A DNA stretch of 64,000 nucleotides from an uncultured Bacteroidota bacterium (GTDB lineage: Bacteria > Bacteroidota > Bacteroidia > Flavobacteriales > Flavobacteriaceae): NCBI GenBank assembly GCA_902586435.1, contig CACIHJ010000001.1:124001-188000 (forward strand), read 5' to 3'. Positions 1 to 9,527 of the stretch are shown here, in pieces. A program made the translations under genes and the position numbers. The notes below the pieces were generated by a model, which saw nothing but the letters and a program-made list of their open reading frames with translations, searched no databases and was not told the origin of the DNA. How positions within the stretch are numbered: position 1 is the stretch's first letter; each line of letters starts with the position of its first letter.

Positions 1-1122
1 CAAATCATCTACATCTTCTATCCCAACACTTAATCTCAAAAGAGAATCTACAAGTCCTGATTTTTTTCTATCCTCTGGTGTTATTGAAGAATGAGTCATA
101 CTTGCAGGATGACAACATAAACTCTCTACTCCCCCAAGAGACTCAGCTAAAGTGAATAGTTTTAATTTTTCTGCTATCTTTTTTGCAGTTTTAAAATTTG
201 ATTTTTTTGGAATAAATGAGACAATCCCCCCAAAATCTTTCATTTGTTTTTTAGCAATTATGTGATTAGTATGATTTGTGAAACCAGGCCAGTATACCTT
301 TACTATTTTAGGATTACGTTTTAAAAAATTTGCAATCTTCCTTGCGTTTTCAGAGTGCCTTTTCATCCTAACGTGTAGAGTTTTAATCCCCCTTAGAGTC
401 AAGAAGCAATCCATTGGTCCAGGAGTAGCTCCAGATGCATTTTGTATAAATGATAATCTTTTATGTAGACTTTTACTATTTATTACAATAGCCCCAATTA
501 TCACATCACTATGACCTGCTATATATTTAGTCGCAGAATGAATTATTATATCAGCTCCTAAATCTAAAGGTCTTTGGAGATAAGGAGAGGCAAAAGTATT
601 ATCAACACATAAAAGGATATTATTTCTTTTGGATAATTTTGCAAGAGATTTAATATCAATTATATTCATCATTGGATTTGTTGGTGTTTCAAGCCATATA
701 AGTCTAGTTTTTTTTGTGATACTATCTTCAATGTTTTTTATATCCTCCATATTAACAAAATGAAATTTGATATCATACTTCTGAAATATTTTTTTAAATA
801 ACCTGTAGCTTCCTCCATATAAATCATTCGTAGAGATTACTTCGTCTCCTGGTTTTAATGTTTTTAAAAGTGCATCAATAGCTGCTAGTCCTGAGGAAAA
901 TGCTAAACCATATTTTCCATTCTCTAAAGAGGCTATAGAATTTTCAAGATTTGTTCTTGTTGGATTATGAGTCCTACTATATTCATAGCCTTTATGCTTG
1001 CCAGGAGAGGATTGAGCATAAGTTGAAGTTTGGTAAATCGGGGTCATTACAGAATTATATGCAGGATCTAAGATCTGCCCTCCATGAATTGCCTTAGTAT
1101 TAAATTTCATTTTTTTCTTCAT
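1..1122 (-). CDS. Trans-sulfuration PLP enzyme (cystathionine gamma-synthase/lyase-like), 3' part cut by the window edge
   Basis: Minus-strand translation from 1122 (or 1110) gives MKFNTKAIHGGQILDPAYNSVMTPIYQTSTYAQSSPGKHKGYEYSRTHNPTRTNLENSIASLENGKYGLAFSSGLAAIDALL, the typical Cys/Met metabolism PLP enzyme N-terminus. It runs off the left edge, so it is absent from the ORF track. Confidence 0.9.
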   Translation of the reverse strand, partial: MKKKMKFNTKAIHGGQILDPAYNSVMTPIYQTSTYAQSSPGKHKGYEYSRTHNPTRTNLENSIASLENGKYGLAFSSGLAAIDALLKTLKPGDEVISTNDLYGGSYRLFKKIFQKYDIKFHFVNMEDIKNIEDSITKKTRLIWLETPTNPMMNIIDIKSLAKLSKRNNILLCVDNTFASPYLQRPLDLGADIIIHSATKYIAGHSDVIIGAIVINSKSLHKRLSFIQNASGATPGPMDCFLTLRGIKTLHVRMKRHSENARKIANFLKRNPKIVKVYWPGFTNHTNHIIAKKQMKDFGGIVSFIPKKSNFKTAKKIAEKLKLFTLAESLGGVESLCCHPASMTHSSITPEDRKKSGLVDSLLRLSVGIEDVDDL

Positions 1123-1198
1123 GTAGACAAAGATAAAGATATTGGAATATAGTGTGTGGTTATATTAAAATCATTTTCTTTGCTTCTGAAATCTTAAC

Positions 1199-2080
1199 AT
1201 GAAGAAAAGACATCTTGCATTAGTAGCAGCATTTCTAGCAACCACTATATATGGTATAAATCATACCATTGCTAAAGAGGTTATGCCTATATATATTGGA
1301 TCATTTGGTTTTATAATGTTGAGGCTACTAGGTGCAACTGCACTTTTCTGGATAATTAGTCTCTTCACTCCAAAAGAGAAAGTTGAAAGAAAAGATTTCA
1401 TAACCATATTTTTTGCAGCTATTTTTGGTGTTTGTATAAACATGTTGGCCTTTTTTAGAGGACTTGAACTTTCAACTCCTATTAATAGCGGGGTAATAAT
1501 TACACTTTCTCCTGTCATAGTATTAATTTTATCATATCTATTCTTAAAGGAAAAAATAACATTTTTAAAACTATCTGGAATATTAATTGGATTTTCAGGT
1601 GTATTATTTTTAATTTTTAATAGTTCTAAAACTGGAATAAATGCTCCAAATATTCCAGTTGGAAACTCTCTTTTTCTATTAAATGCTTCAGCTTATGCAG
1701 GTTATCTAGTAATTATTAAACCCTTAGCAAAAAAATATAATGTGTTTACACTAATGAAGTGGACATTCTTATTTGGGTTAATATTATCTGCACCTCTAAC
1801 ATATAATCAATTTAATGCTGTAGAATGGAATACTCTTCCATGGTTTGCAATTTGGAGAATGGCCTATGTTGTAATAGGTACAACTTTTCTAACCTACCTA
1901 TTAAATATATATGCATTAAAAACATTATCCCCCACAACCGTAGGATCATTTATTTATCTTCAACCAATCATTACAATAATTTTTGCACTTATAATTGGAA
2001 GTGATGTTTTAGATTTTACAAAAGTATTAGCTTGTTTGTTAGTTTTTATTGGTGTCTATATGGTATCAAGGAAAAACTAA
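1199..2080 (+). CDS. DMT/EamA family transporter
   Basis: 293-aa, ~10-TM protein with EamA-like repeats (NHTIAKEVMP..., SPVIVLILSYLFLKEKI...). Confidence 0.88.
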   Translation: MKKRHLALVAAFLATTIYGINHTIAKEVMPIYIGSFGFIMLRLLGATALFWIISLFTPKEKVERKDFITIFFAAIFGVCINMLAFFRGLELSTPINSGVIITLSPVIVLILSYLFLKEKITFLKLSGILIGFSGVLFLIFNSSKTGINAPNIPVGNSLFLLNASAYAGYLVIIKPLAKKYNVFTLMKWTFLFGLILSAPLTYNQFNAVEWNTLPWFAIWRMAYVVIGTTFLTYLLNIYALKTLSPTTVGSFIYLQPIITIIFALIIGSDVLDFTKVLACLLVFIGVYMVSRKN

Positions 2081-2622
2081 ACATCAACATTCCCATCATA
2101 GTATCCAGGGATTGCAACATACCCTAGTTTGTTTGTAAGGACATATTCTGTCAACTTATAGGATCTAACAGCCATTTCTCTAAATAAGCCACACAGTTTA
2201 GAGTAATTGTTTCCATCTTTAGCTATAATACTTCCACTATCTATATGAAGTGAAAGATGCTTTTCGATTGCTTTGCTATCAATTTCAGATATTGAATTGA
2301 TATTCTCTGATTCTAATATCATATTAATAAATTCATCCATAATGGATGACAGAAACTCTTTTTCTGATGTCCGAATATTTTTATCAATATATCTATCTAC
2401 AAATCTGACCAATTTTAAAGATTTTGCTCCAGGAGAATCAGTTTCTGGAATTATAATTTCAAGAACTTTCTCTAAAAATTGTAAATCAGATAAAGAGAAA
2501 AACTTTGGACTCCAATTATCTGGGTTTGTTTGGCAAGATTGAATAATAGACATCGTTCCAGTTGAAAGGGTAATTGTTCCAAAAGAAAGTGTAATATTTT
2601 TTATTGCTGATCTTCTATCCAT
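2077..2622 (-). CDS. Gluconate 2-dehydrogenase subunit 3 family protein (partner of GMC oxidoreductase)
   Basis: MDRRSAIKNITLSFGTITLSTGTMSIIQSC has a twin-Arg-like motif and a lipobox-like Cys. It sits directly upstream of a GMC oxidoreductase in the same orientation. Confidence 0.8.
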   Translation of the reverse strand: MDRRSAIKNITLSFGTITLSTGTMSIIQSCQTNPDNWSPKFFSLSDLQFLEKVLEIIIPETDSPGAKSLKLVRFVDRYIDKNIRTSEKEFLSSIMDEFINMILESENINSISEIDSKAIEKHLSLHIDSGSIIAKDGNNYSKLCGLFREMAVRSYKLTEYVLTNKLGYVAIPGYYDGNVDV

Positions 2623-2623
2623 A

Positions 2624-4333
2624 TTATATATTTTGTTTATTCAATTCATCAACTGCATGATTTGCAGCTCTTGCAGTTAATGCCATGTAGGTAATAGATG
2701 GATTTTGACATCCAGATGATGTCATACTAGCACCGTCAGTAACATAAACGTTTTTAACACTATGGACCTGATTAAACTTATTTAGAACTGAAGTTTTAGG
2801 ATCATGTCCCATTCTTGCTGTTCCCATTTCATGAATTCCATTTCCAAATACATATTTATCTTCCCAGTCGTATATATCTTTGAATCCGGATCTTTCAAGC
2901 ATTTCTGCAGCTTGTTGTCTCATATCTTTTCTCATAGCACGTTCATTCTCTCTAATTGTAGCATTAAAAGTAACAGTTGGCAATCCCCACTTATCTTTCT
3001 TATCATAATCCAGTTCCATTTTATTATCATGATATGGTAGGATTTCTCCAAAAGCACCATGACCTGCTGTCCATTCATTTGGCTGAACAATAATTTCCTT
3101 TAGTCTAGGGCCATAAGAAACCATTTCTTCTTTACTATTTGCAATACCCATAAATCCTCTACTTGCTGCTCCTTGATAGCCATAACCTCTTATAAAATCT
3201 TTTTGATTGGTTTTCCCTCCTATATTTCTAAATCTTGGTATATAATATCCTGCGGGTCTTCTTCCATAAGTAGTTTTATTTTTAAACCCATCAAATCTAC
3301 CACTAGCTCCAACTTGAAAATGGTGATCCATTAAGTTATGACCTAGCTCTCCTGAATCATTACCCAAACCGTTTGGAAATCTATTTGACTTTGATTGCAT
3401 TAATATTGAAGTTGATGCAATTGCAGAAGAGCAGAGGAATATTACTTTAGCAAAGTATTCATAAGATTTATTGTTTTCACTGTCAATTACCCTTACACCT
3501 TTTGCCTTTTTTGTACCCTCATCATAAATTATTTCATGGACTATAGAATTCGGCATTAAGGTCATATTTCCAGTAGCTTCAGCAACAGGAAGTGTTGATG
3601 AATTACTACTAAAATATGCTCCATACTGGCATCCTCTCATACATCTATTTCTAAGTTGACAAGATACTCTTCCAAGTCCAGGCTTAGTCCCTTCAGTTAC
3701 ATGTGCAGTCCTTGCATTTGATAAAATTCTTCCATCAGAAAAGTTTTTAGAAAAACTGTCTCGCATGTGGTTTTCTAGAATGTTCAAGCCAAATGGCTTT
3801 AGGAGAAATTTACGGTCAGGAAAATGAGATATTCCTTCATTTCTTCCTTGAACACCAATAAATCGATCAACATAATCATACCATGGTGATATATCCTTGT
3901 ATCTTATTGGCCAATCTATTGCAATTCCATCTTTTAAGTTTGCCTCAAAGTCTAGATCCGTTAACCTATATGTGTGTCTCCCCCAGGTAAGAGACCTTCC
4001 ACCAACATGATAGCCTCGTATCCAATTAAATTTATTTTCATCATCATTGTAGGGATGTTCTATATCATCAACAAAGAAGTGTCTTGACGATTCTGAATTG
4101 ACATATCCTGTTCTACTTTGTTTTGGCTGTCTTTTTAATGCATCTTGAGTTATAGTATCCCCCGCCTCAAAATCCCATGGGTCCATATTTGCAGTTGGGT
4201 AATCTTCAATATGCTTAACCATTCGACCTCTCTCAAGAACTAAAGTCTTAAGACCTTTTTCTGTAAGTTCTTTTGCAGCCCATCCTCCACTTATTCCAGT
4301 TCCAACTACAATTGCATCAAAATTATTATCCAT
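2624..4333 (-). CDS. GMC family oxidoreductase
   Basis: FAD-binding GTGISGGWAAKELTEKGLKTLVLERG; C-terminal GIHEMGTARMGHDPKTSVLNKFNQVHSVKNVYVTDGASMTSSGCQNPSITYMALTARAA typical of GMC. Confidence 0.93.
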   Translation of the reverse strand: MDNNFDAIVVGTGISGGWAAKELTEKGLKTLVLERGRMVKHIEDYPTANMDPWDFEAGDTITQDALKRQPKQSRTGYVNSESSRHFFVDDIEHPYNDDENKFNWIRGYHVGGRSLTWGRHTYRLTDLDFEANLKDGIAIDWPIRYKDISPWYDYVDRFIGVQGRNEGISHFPDRKFLLKPFGLNILENHMRDSFSKNFSDGRILSNARTAHVTEGTKPGLGRVSCQLRNRCMRGCQYGAYFSSNSSTLPVAEATGNMTLMPNSIVHEIIYDEGTKKAKGVRVIDSENNKSYEYFAKVIFLCSSAIASTSILMQSKSNRFPNGLGNDSGELGHNLMDHHFQVGASGRFDGFKNKTTYGRRPAGYYIPRFRNIGGKTNQKDFIRGYGYQGAASRGFMGIANSKEEMVSYGPRLKEIIVQPNEWTAGHGAFGEILPYHDNKMELDYDKKDKWGLPTVTFNATIRENERAMRKDMRQQAAEMLERSGFKDIYDWEDKYVFGNGIHEMGTARMGHDPKTSVLNKFNQVHSVKNVYVTDGASMTSSGCQNPSITYMALTARAANHAVDELNKQNI

Positions 4334-4435
4334 TTCGTAATTTAGTTACAATTAAATATAATATTTAAGATTTATATATCACATTTATTTAATTAAATTT
4401 ATAGAAATGAATAAATAGAAAAAACCCTAGAAAAT

Positions 4436-5386
4436 ATGAAAAGAAAAGAATTTATAAAATTAGCTGCAAGTGGTGCAATTGGTCTTTCCTCAATTGGATA
4501 TATAGGATGTGAGAAAGAAAAAGAATTATTTTTTAAGCTTTCACTGGCACAATGGTCATTCCACAGAGCTATTCGGAATGGGATTATGTCCCCTTATACA
4601 TTTGCCCAAAATGCAAAAAGTCTTGGATTTGAAGGAATAGAATATGTTAACGCACTTTACGATGATGTTATGAAAGTTGACAATAAAAGTGATGCTCTTA
4701 AAAAATTCATCAAAAAAAATAATGAGTTAGCTATGGACAACGATATTGAAAATGTTTTAATTATGATTGATTCTGAAGGTAACCTTGCAGATGAAGATTC
4801 TGATGCAAGACTTATTTCAATTGATAATCATAAGAGATGGTTAGAAACAGCTGCTGAAATGAATTGTAGTGCAATTAGATTAAACTTATATGGATCTAAA
4901 GATGTGAATACATGGACAGAACTCTCAATTGACAGCTTAAGTCAACTAGCAGAATTTGCAAATGATCACAATATTAATGTTACAGTAGAAAATCATGGTA
5001 GAATAACTTCAAATATTCCCGCTCTAATGAACGTAATAGATAGTGTAAATATGGATAACTGCGGAACCCTTCCCGACTTTGGTAACTTTTGTATGGCAGA
5101 TGAAGGATATGGATCTGTTTTTGATGGATCATGTGAACAAATCTATGATTTCTATCAAGGTATGGAAGAGATGATGCCAAGGGCATTGGCCGTTAGCGCT
5201 AAATCAAATGATTTTGATGAAAATGGAGAGGAGACAACTCTTGATTATAAAAGAATACTTGAGATTGTTAAAAGTTTTGGTTATACTGGATATATTGGGG
5301 TTGAATATGAAGGGCTAAGACTATCAGAGGTTGAAGGGATTAAAGCGACTAGAGATCTGTTAATTAAAGTTGGTAAATCAATATAA
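4436..5386 (+). CDS. Exported sugar phosphate isomerase/epimerase (TIM barrel, AP-endonuclease 2-like)
   Basis: MKRKEFIKLAASGAIGLSSIGYIGC signal/lipobox, then a xylose-isomerase-like TIM barrel (NVTVENHGRITSN, YTGYIGVEYEG). Confidence 0.85.
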   Translation: MKRKEFIKLAASGAIGLSSIGYIGCEKEKELFFKLSLAQWSFHRAIRNGIMSPYTFAQNAKSLGFEGIEYVNALYDDVMKVDNKSDALKKFIKKNNELAMDNDIENVLIMIDSEGNLADEDSDARLISIDNHKRWLETAAEMNCSAIRLNLYGSKDVNTWTELSIDSLSQLAEFANDHNINVTVENHGRITSNIPALMNVIDSVNMDNCGTLPDFGNFCMADEGYGSVFDGSCEQIYDFYQGMEEMMPRALAVSAKSNDFDENGEETTLDYKRILEIVKSFGYTGYIGVEYEGLRLSEVEGIKATRDLLIKVGKSI

Positions 5387-5396
5387 ATTAGTAAAA

Positions 5397-6605
5397 ATGA
5401 GTACCTCAATTAAATCTAAATTAAGTATAATGATGTTCCTAGAGTTTTTTATCTGGGGATGTTGGTTTGTAACAATGGGGACATTTTTATCTCAAGCATT
5501 TAGTGCTTCAGGTGGTGAAATTTCCTTAGCATATGAAACTCAATCATGGGGAGCTATAATCGCTCCTTTTATAATTGGTCTAATAGCTGATAGATACTTT
5601 GATGCAGAAAAGATTCTTGCATTAATTCACATAGTTGGAGGTGGACTTTTATTTATGTGCTCTATTGCTCTTGGGTTTGATAAATTCTATCCATATATAT
5701 TAATTTATATGATCTTGTATATGCCAACTCTAGCATTAGTTAATTCTATTGCATTTAGACAAATGCAGAATCCTTCTAAAGAGTTTCCAAAAATTCGAGT
5801 ATGGGGAACTATAGGCTGGATAGTTGCTGGACTAGTTATAAGTTATGGTGTTGGTTGGGAAGCAAGCCAAACCTTAGAATATACATTTTACCTAGCTGCA
5901 ATAGTCTCTATTACCCTTGGATTATTTAGTTTTACTTTACCTAAAACTCCACCAAAAGCCAAAAAAGAAAGCCCTAGTATTCGTGAGATTCTTGGACTAG
6001 ACGCTTTACAACTTCTACGAGACACTAGATATTTAGTGTTCTTTATTTCATCTATACTTATTTGTATTCCCCTTGCCTTTTACTATCAAGATGCAAATCT
6101 TTTTTTGAATGAACTAGGCATGGCAAATGCAGCAGGGGTAATGACACTAGGTCAAATATCAGAAGCATTATTTATTCTTTTATTACCAATATTTTTAACT
6201 AAATATGGCATAAAGAAAACCTTAATTGTAGGAATGTTGGCATGGAGTTTAAGATATGTATTATTTGCATTTGGGGACACTGGATCAAATCTTTGGATGT
6301 TAATTTTCGGAATTGTACTGCATGGTATATGTTATGATTTCTTTTTTGTTTCTGGACAAATATATACTGACTTCAAGGCAGGTGAAAAATATAAAAGTGC
6401 TGCCCAAGGCTTGATTGCATTAGCAACATATGGAATTGGAATGTTAATTGGATTTAGACTTACAGGTAAAATAACTGAACAGTTCGCAATTGATTCAGGT
6501 CATGATTGGACTCAAATCTGGACATACCCAGCAATCTTTGCAGCAGTTGTTCTAGTTCTTTTTATTCTTACTTTTAAAAACGAAAAAATAGAAATTGAAA
6601 AATAA
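5397..6605 (+). CDS. MFS nucleoside/H+ symporter-like permease (NupG family)
   Basis: MSTSIKSKLSIMMFLEFFIWGCWFVTMGTFLSQ..., ~12 TM. The track ORF starts at 5370; the in-frame ATG at 5397 fits better. Confidence 0.85.
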   Translation: MSTSIKSKLSIMMFLEFFIWGCWFVTMGTFLSQAFSASGGEISLAYETQSWGAIIAPFIIGLIADRYFDAEKILALIHIVGGGLLFMCSIALGFDKFYPYILIYMILYMPTLALVNSIAFRQMQNPSKEFPKIRVWGTIGWIVAGLVISYGVGWEASQTLEYTFYLAAIVSITLGLFSFTLPKTPPKAKKESPSIREILGLDALQLLRDTRYLVFFISSILICIPLAFYYQDANLFLNELGMANAAGVMTLGQISEALFILLLPIFLTKYGIKKTLIVGMLAWSLRYVLFAFGDTGSNLWMLIFGIVLHGICYDFFFVSGQIYTDFKAGEKYKSAAQGLIALATYGIGMLIGFRLTGKITEQFAIDSGHDWTQIWTYPAIFAAVVLVLFILTFKNEKIEIEK

Positions 6606-7731
6606 AATCAGACTTGGTATTCTTGGTGGTGGTGGAGATTCATTAATTGGAATTGTGCATAGAATCGCTTCCTCAATGCATGATAGTTATGAAATAATTG
6701 GTGGTGTATTTAATCCAGATTATAATGAAAATTTAAAGTTTGCTGAAGAAATAGGGCTAGACAAAAAGAGAATTTATGAAGATTATGAAAAGATGATTGA
6801 AGAGGAGCTAAAGCTAGATGAGAGCGAAAGGGTTCAGGTAGTTTCTATTTTAACTCCCAACTTTCTTCATTATCCAATGGCAAAAAAACTTTTAGAGAAC
6901 AACTTCAATGTAATTTGTGAAAAACCTATGACAACAACATATGCAGAGGCTAAGGATTTGGAGAATATCTATAAATCTAAAAATCTAACATTTGCTGTAA
7001 CATATACATATACTGGGTATCCTATGATAAGGCAAATGAAAGAAATGATCAAATCTGGAGTAATAGGTGATATCCAACGTGTTGATCTTCAATATTATCA
7101 AGGATGGATTAATCCTATAATTCATGACTCTTCAAAGCGATCTGAAACTTGGAGGCTACAACCAGAAAAGTCAGGAATAAGCTGTTGTATAGGTGATATT
7201 GGAACACATGCATTTGATATGCTAGAGTATGTTACAGGAATGGAAGTTAAAGAGCTTCTTTCAGATCTAAACTATGTTTATGATGATAATACAATGGATG
7301 TAGATGGAACAATCTTGATAAGATTTTCGGATAAAATTAAAGGTGTTATAAGAGCAAGTCAAATTGCAACTGGAGAAGAAAATAATTTTACAGTTGCTAT
7401 ATATGGCAAAAAAGGAGGGCTTAAATGGGAGCAACAAAATCCCAACTATCTCTATCATTTAAGCGATACAGACCCTATGAAAGTCTTAAAGCCTGGACAC
7501 GATTACAATTCGAATTTTTCAAAAATATCAGCAAAGTTACCCCCAGGTCACCCAGAAGGAATGTTTGACTCGATGGCTAATATATACAATGGGGTTGCAA
7601 GAGAGATTAATGGTAATAAAGAATTTGATGGGGAATACCCAACATTAAATGATGGTTTAAGAGGAATGTTATTTATAGAGAAAGCTGTTGAATCTCATAA
7701 GAATGGGAATAAATGGGTTAAATTAAATTAG
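6595..7731 (+). CDS. Gfo/Idh/MocA family oxidoreductase
   Basis: Rossmann GILGGGGDSLIGIVHRIA, CEKPMTTTYAEA, and IGDIGTHAFDMLEYVTG motifs. Confidence 0.93.
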   Translation: MKNKIRLGILGGGGDSLIGIVHRIASSMHDSYEIIGGVFNPDYNENLKFAEEIGLDKKRIYEDYEKMIEEELKLDESERVQVVSILTPNFLHYPMAKKLLENNFNVICEKPMTTTYAEAKDLENIYKSKNLTFAVTYTYTGYPMIRQMKEMIKSGVIGDIQRVDLQYYQGWINPIIHDSSKRSETWRLQPEKSGISCCIGDIGTHAFDMLEYVTGMEVKELLSDLNYVYDDNTMDVDGTILIRFSDKIKGVIRASQIATGEENNFTVAIYGKKGGLKWEQQNPNYLYHLSDTDPMKVLKPGHDYNSNFSKISAKLPPGHPEGMFDSMANIYNGVAREINGNKEFDGEYPTLNDGLRGMLFIEKAVESHKNGNKWVKLN

Positions 7732-7738
7732 AAATAAA

Positions 7739-8791
7739 ATGAAAACAATTAAAGGTCCTGCAATATTTTTAGCTCAATTTGTTGATAAAAAAGCACCTTT
7801 CAATTCACTTGAAGGGATGTGTAAATGGGCGGCAGATTTAGGATACAAAGGAATTCAAATTCCAACTTGGGAACATTTCCTTATTGATCTAGATAAAGCA
7901 GCAGAAAGTCAAGATTATTGTGATGAGCTTCTGGGTAAAGTCAAATCTCATGGGCTTGAGATTACTGAGCTTTCAACTCATCTTCAAGGTCAACTTGTTG
8001 CTGTTCACCCTGCGTACGATTTGATGTTTGATAATTTTGCCCCAGATAATTTAAAGAACAATCCAAAAGCTAGAACTGAATGGGCAGTTGAGACTGTTAA
8101 AAAAGCAGCCATTGCCAGTAAAAGGCTTGGGTTAAAAACTCATGCTACTTTTTCTGGAGCATTATTATGGCATACTTGGCATCCCTGGCCACAATCTCCA
8201 AAAGGATTGGTTGAATTAGGTTTTAAAGAACTTGCAAAAAGATGGATACCTATATTAAATGTATTTGATGAAAATGGTGTGGATGTTTGTTATGAAATTC
8301 ATCCTGGAGAAGACTTACATGATGGAATTACATTTGAAAGATTTCGTAAAGCAACGAAAAATCATAAAAGAGTAAATATTTTATATGACCCTAGTCATTT
8401 TGTATTACAACAATTAGATTATATAAGTTACATAGACCACTATCATGAATTTATTAAGTCCTTTCATGTAAAAGATGCTGAGTTTAATCCAAATGGAAAG
8501 AAAGGAGTTTATGGAGGATACCTAGATTGGGCGGATAGAGCTGGAAGATATAGATCTCCTGGTGATGGTCAAATTGATTTTAAAACAATTTTTTCAAAGC
8601 TCACCGAATATGGTTGTGATTTATGGGCAGTTATGGAATGGGAGTGCTGTATTAAAAGTCCAGAACAAGGTGCTAGAGAAGGTGTTACATTTATTGAAAA
8701 TTTAATTATAAATTGTACTGATAAAAAGTTTGATGATTTTGCAGGAGGCGAAAAAAATGAAGATGATTTAAAAAATATTCTAAATATATAA
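7739..8791 (+). CDS. Sugar phosphate isomerase/epimerase (cytosolic TIM barrel)
   Basis: CYEIHPGEDLHDG, NILYDPSHFVLQQLDY, SFHVKDAEF..., WAVMEWECCIK; xylose-isomerase-like, no signal peptide. Confidence 0.9.
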   Translation: MKTIKGPAIFLAQFVDKKAPFNSLEGMCKWAADLGYKGIQIPTWEHFLIDLDKAAESQDYCDELLGKVKSHGLEITELSTHLQGQLVAVHPAYDLMFDNFAPDNLKNNPKARTEWAVETVKKAAIASKRLGLKTHATFSGALLWHTWHPWPQSPKGLVELGFKELAKRWIPILNVFDENGVDVCYEIHPGEDLHDGITFERFRKATKNHKRVNILYDPSHFVLQQLDYISYIDHYHEFIKSFHVKDAEFNPNGKKGVYGGYLDWADRAGRYRSPGDGQIDFKTIFSKLTEYGCDLWAVMEWECCIKSPEQGAREGVTFIENLIINCTDKKFDDFAGGEKNEDDLKNILNI

Positions 8792-8793
8792 AT

Positions 8794-9525
8794 ATGAAAA
8801 AAATCTTTATTCTAATATTGATATTAACTACTAGCTATGGGTTTTCTCAAGATTCACAATGGACATACCTTTTTGATGGAAAGACTTTAGATGGTTGGCA
8901 TAACTATAACAATTTTCAAGAAGAAAATTCATGGTATGTAAAAAATGGTGAGCTTATTCTTAGATCAAAAAATGATAACGTTAGCAGAGGAAATGATCTT
9001 GTAACTGATAAAAAATATACAAGTTTTGAATTATCTATTGAGTGGAATATACCAAAGGGTGGAAATAGTGGAATTATGTTTGGAGTTGAAGAACGTAGTG
9101 ATATGGATGCACCATGGAGGACAGGTCCTGAAATTCAAGTTCTTGATAATGAAAATTTTGTTGGTCCTAACTCAGATTGGCATAAAGCACCCTCTTTATA
9201 TGGTCTAAAACCAATAGGAGATATAAAGTATAACCCATATGGAGAGTGGAACCACCTGCTACTTAATATAGATCATGATAATAATCTTGGATCTATAACA
9301 TTTAATGGTGAATTTGTTTACTCTTTTCCTTTGTCTGGTCCTGAATGGGATAAATTAGTTGCTAGATCAAAATTCAGCTCTGATGAATTCTTTAAGGGCC
9401 TAGATCCAGAACATCCATACTATACCTATGCGCCATATTTTGGTCAATTTAAAACAGGGAAAATAGTTCTTCAAGATCATGGTTATAATGTTAGATTTAG
9501 AAATATAAAAATTAGAGAACTGTAA
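8794..9525 (+). CDS. DUF1080 (3-keto-disaccharide hydrolase) domain protein, exported
   Basis: Signal peptide MKKIFILILILTTSYGFSQ, then WTYLFDGKTLDGWHNY..., ELSIEWNIPKGGNSGIMFGV, GPEIQVLDN, RFRNIKIREL. Confidence 0.92.
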   Translation: MKKIFILILILTTSYGFSQDSQWTYLFDGKTLDGWHNYNNFQEENSWYVKNGELILRSKNDNVSRGNDLVTDKKYTSFELSIEWNIPKGGNSGIMFGVEERSDMDAPWRTGPEIQVLDNENFVGPNSDWHKAPSLYGLKPIGDIKYNPYGEWNHLLLNIDHDNNLGSITFNGEFVYSFPLSGPEWDKLVARSKFSSDEFFKGLDPEHPYYTYAPYFGQFKTGKIVLQDHGYNVRFRNIKIREL

Positions 9526-9527
9526 TT

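Noticed and set aside
278-514. 78-aa plus-strand ORF at the left edge
   Set aside because: Antisense to the partial trans-sulfuration enzyme.
1123-1198. Possible SAM/methionine riboswitch upstream of the trans-sulfuration enzyme
   Set aside because: The 76-nt gap shows no recognisable SAM-riboswitch core by eye.
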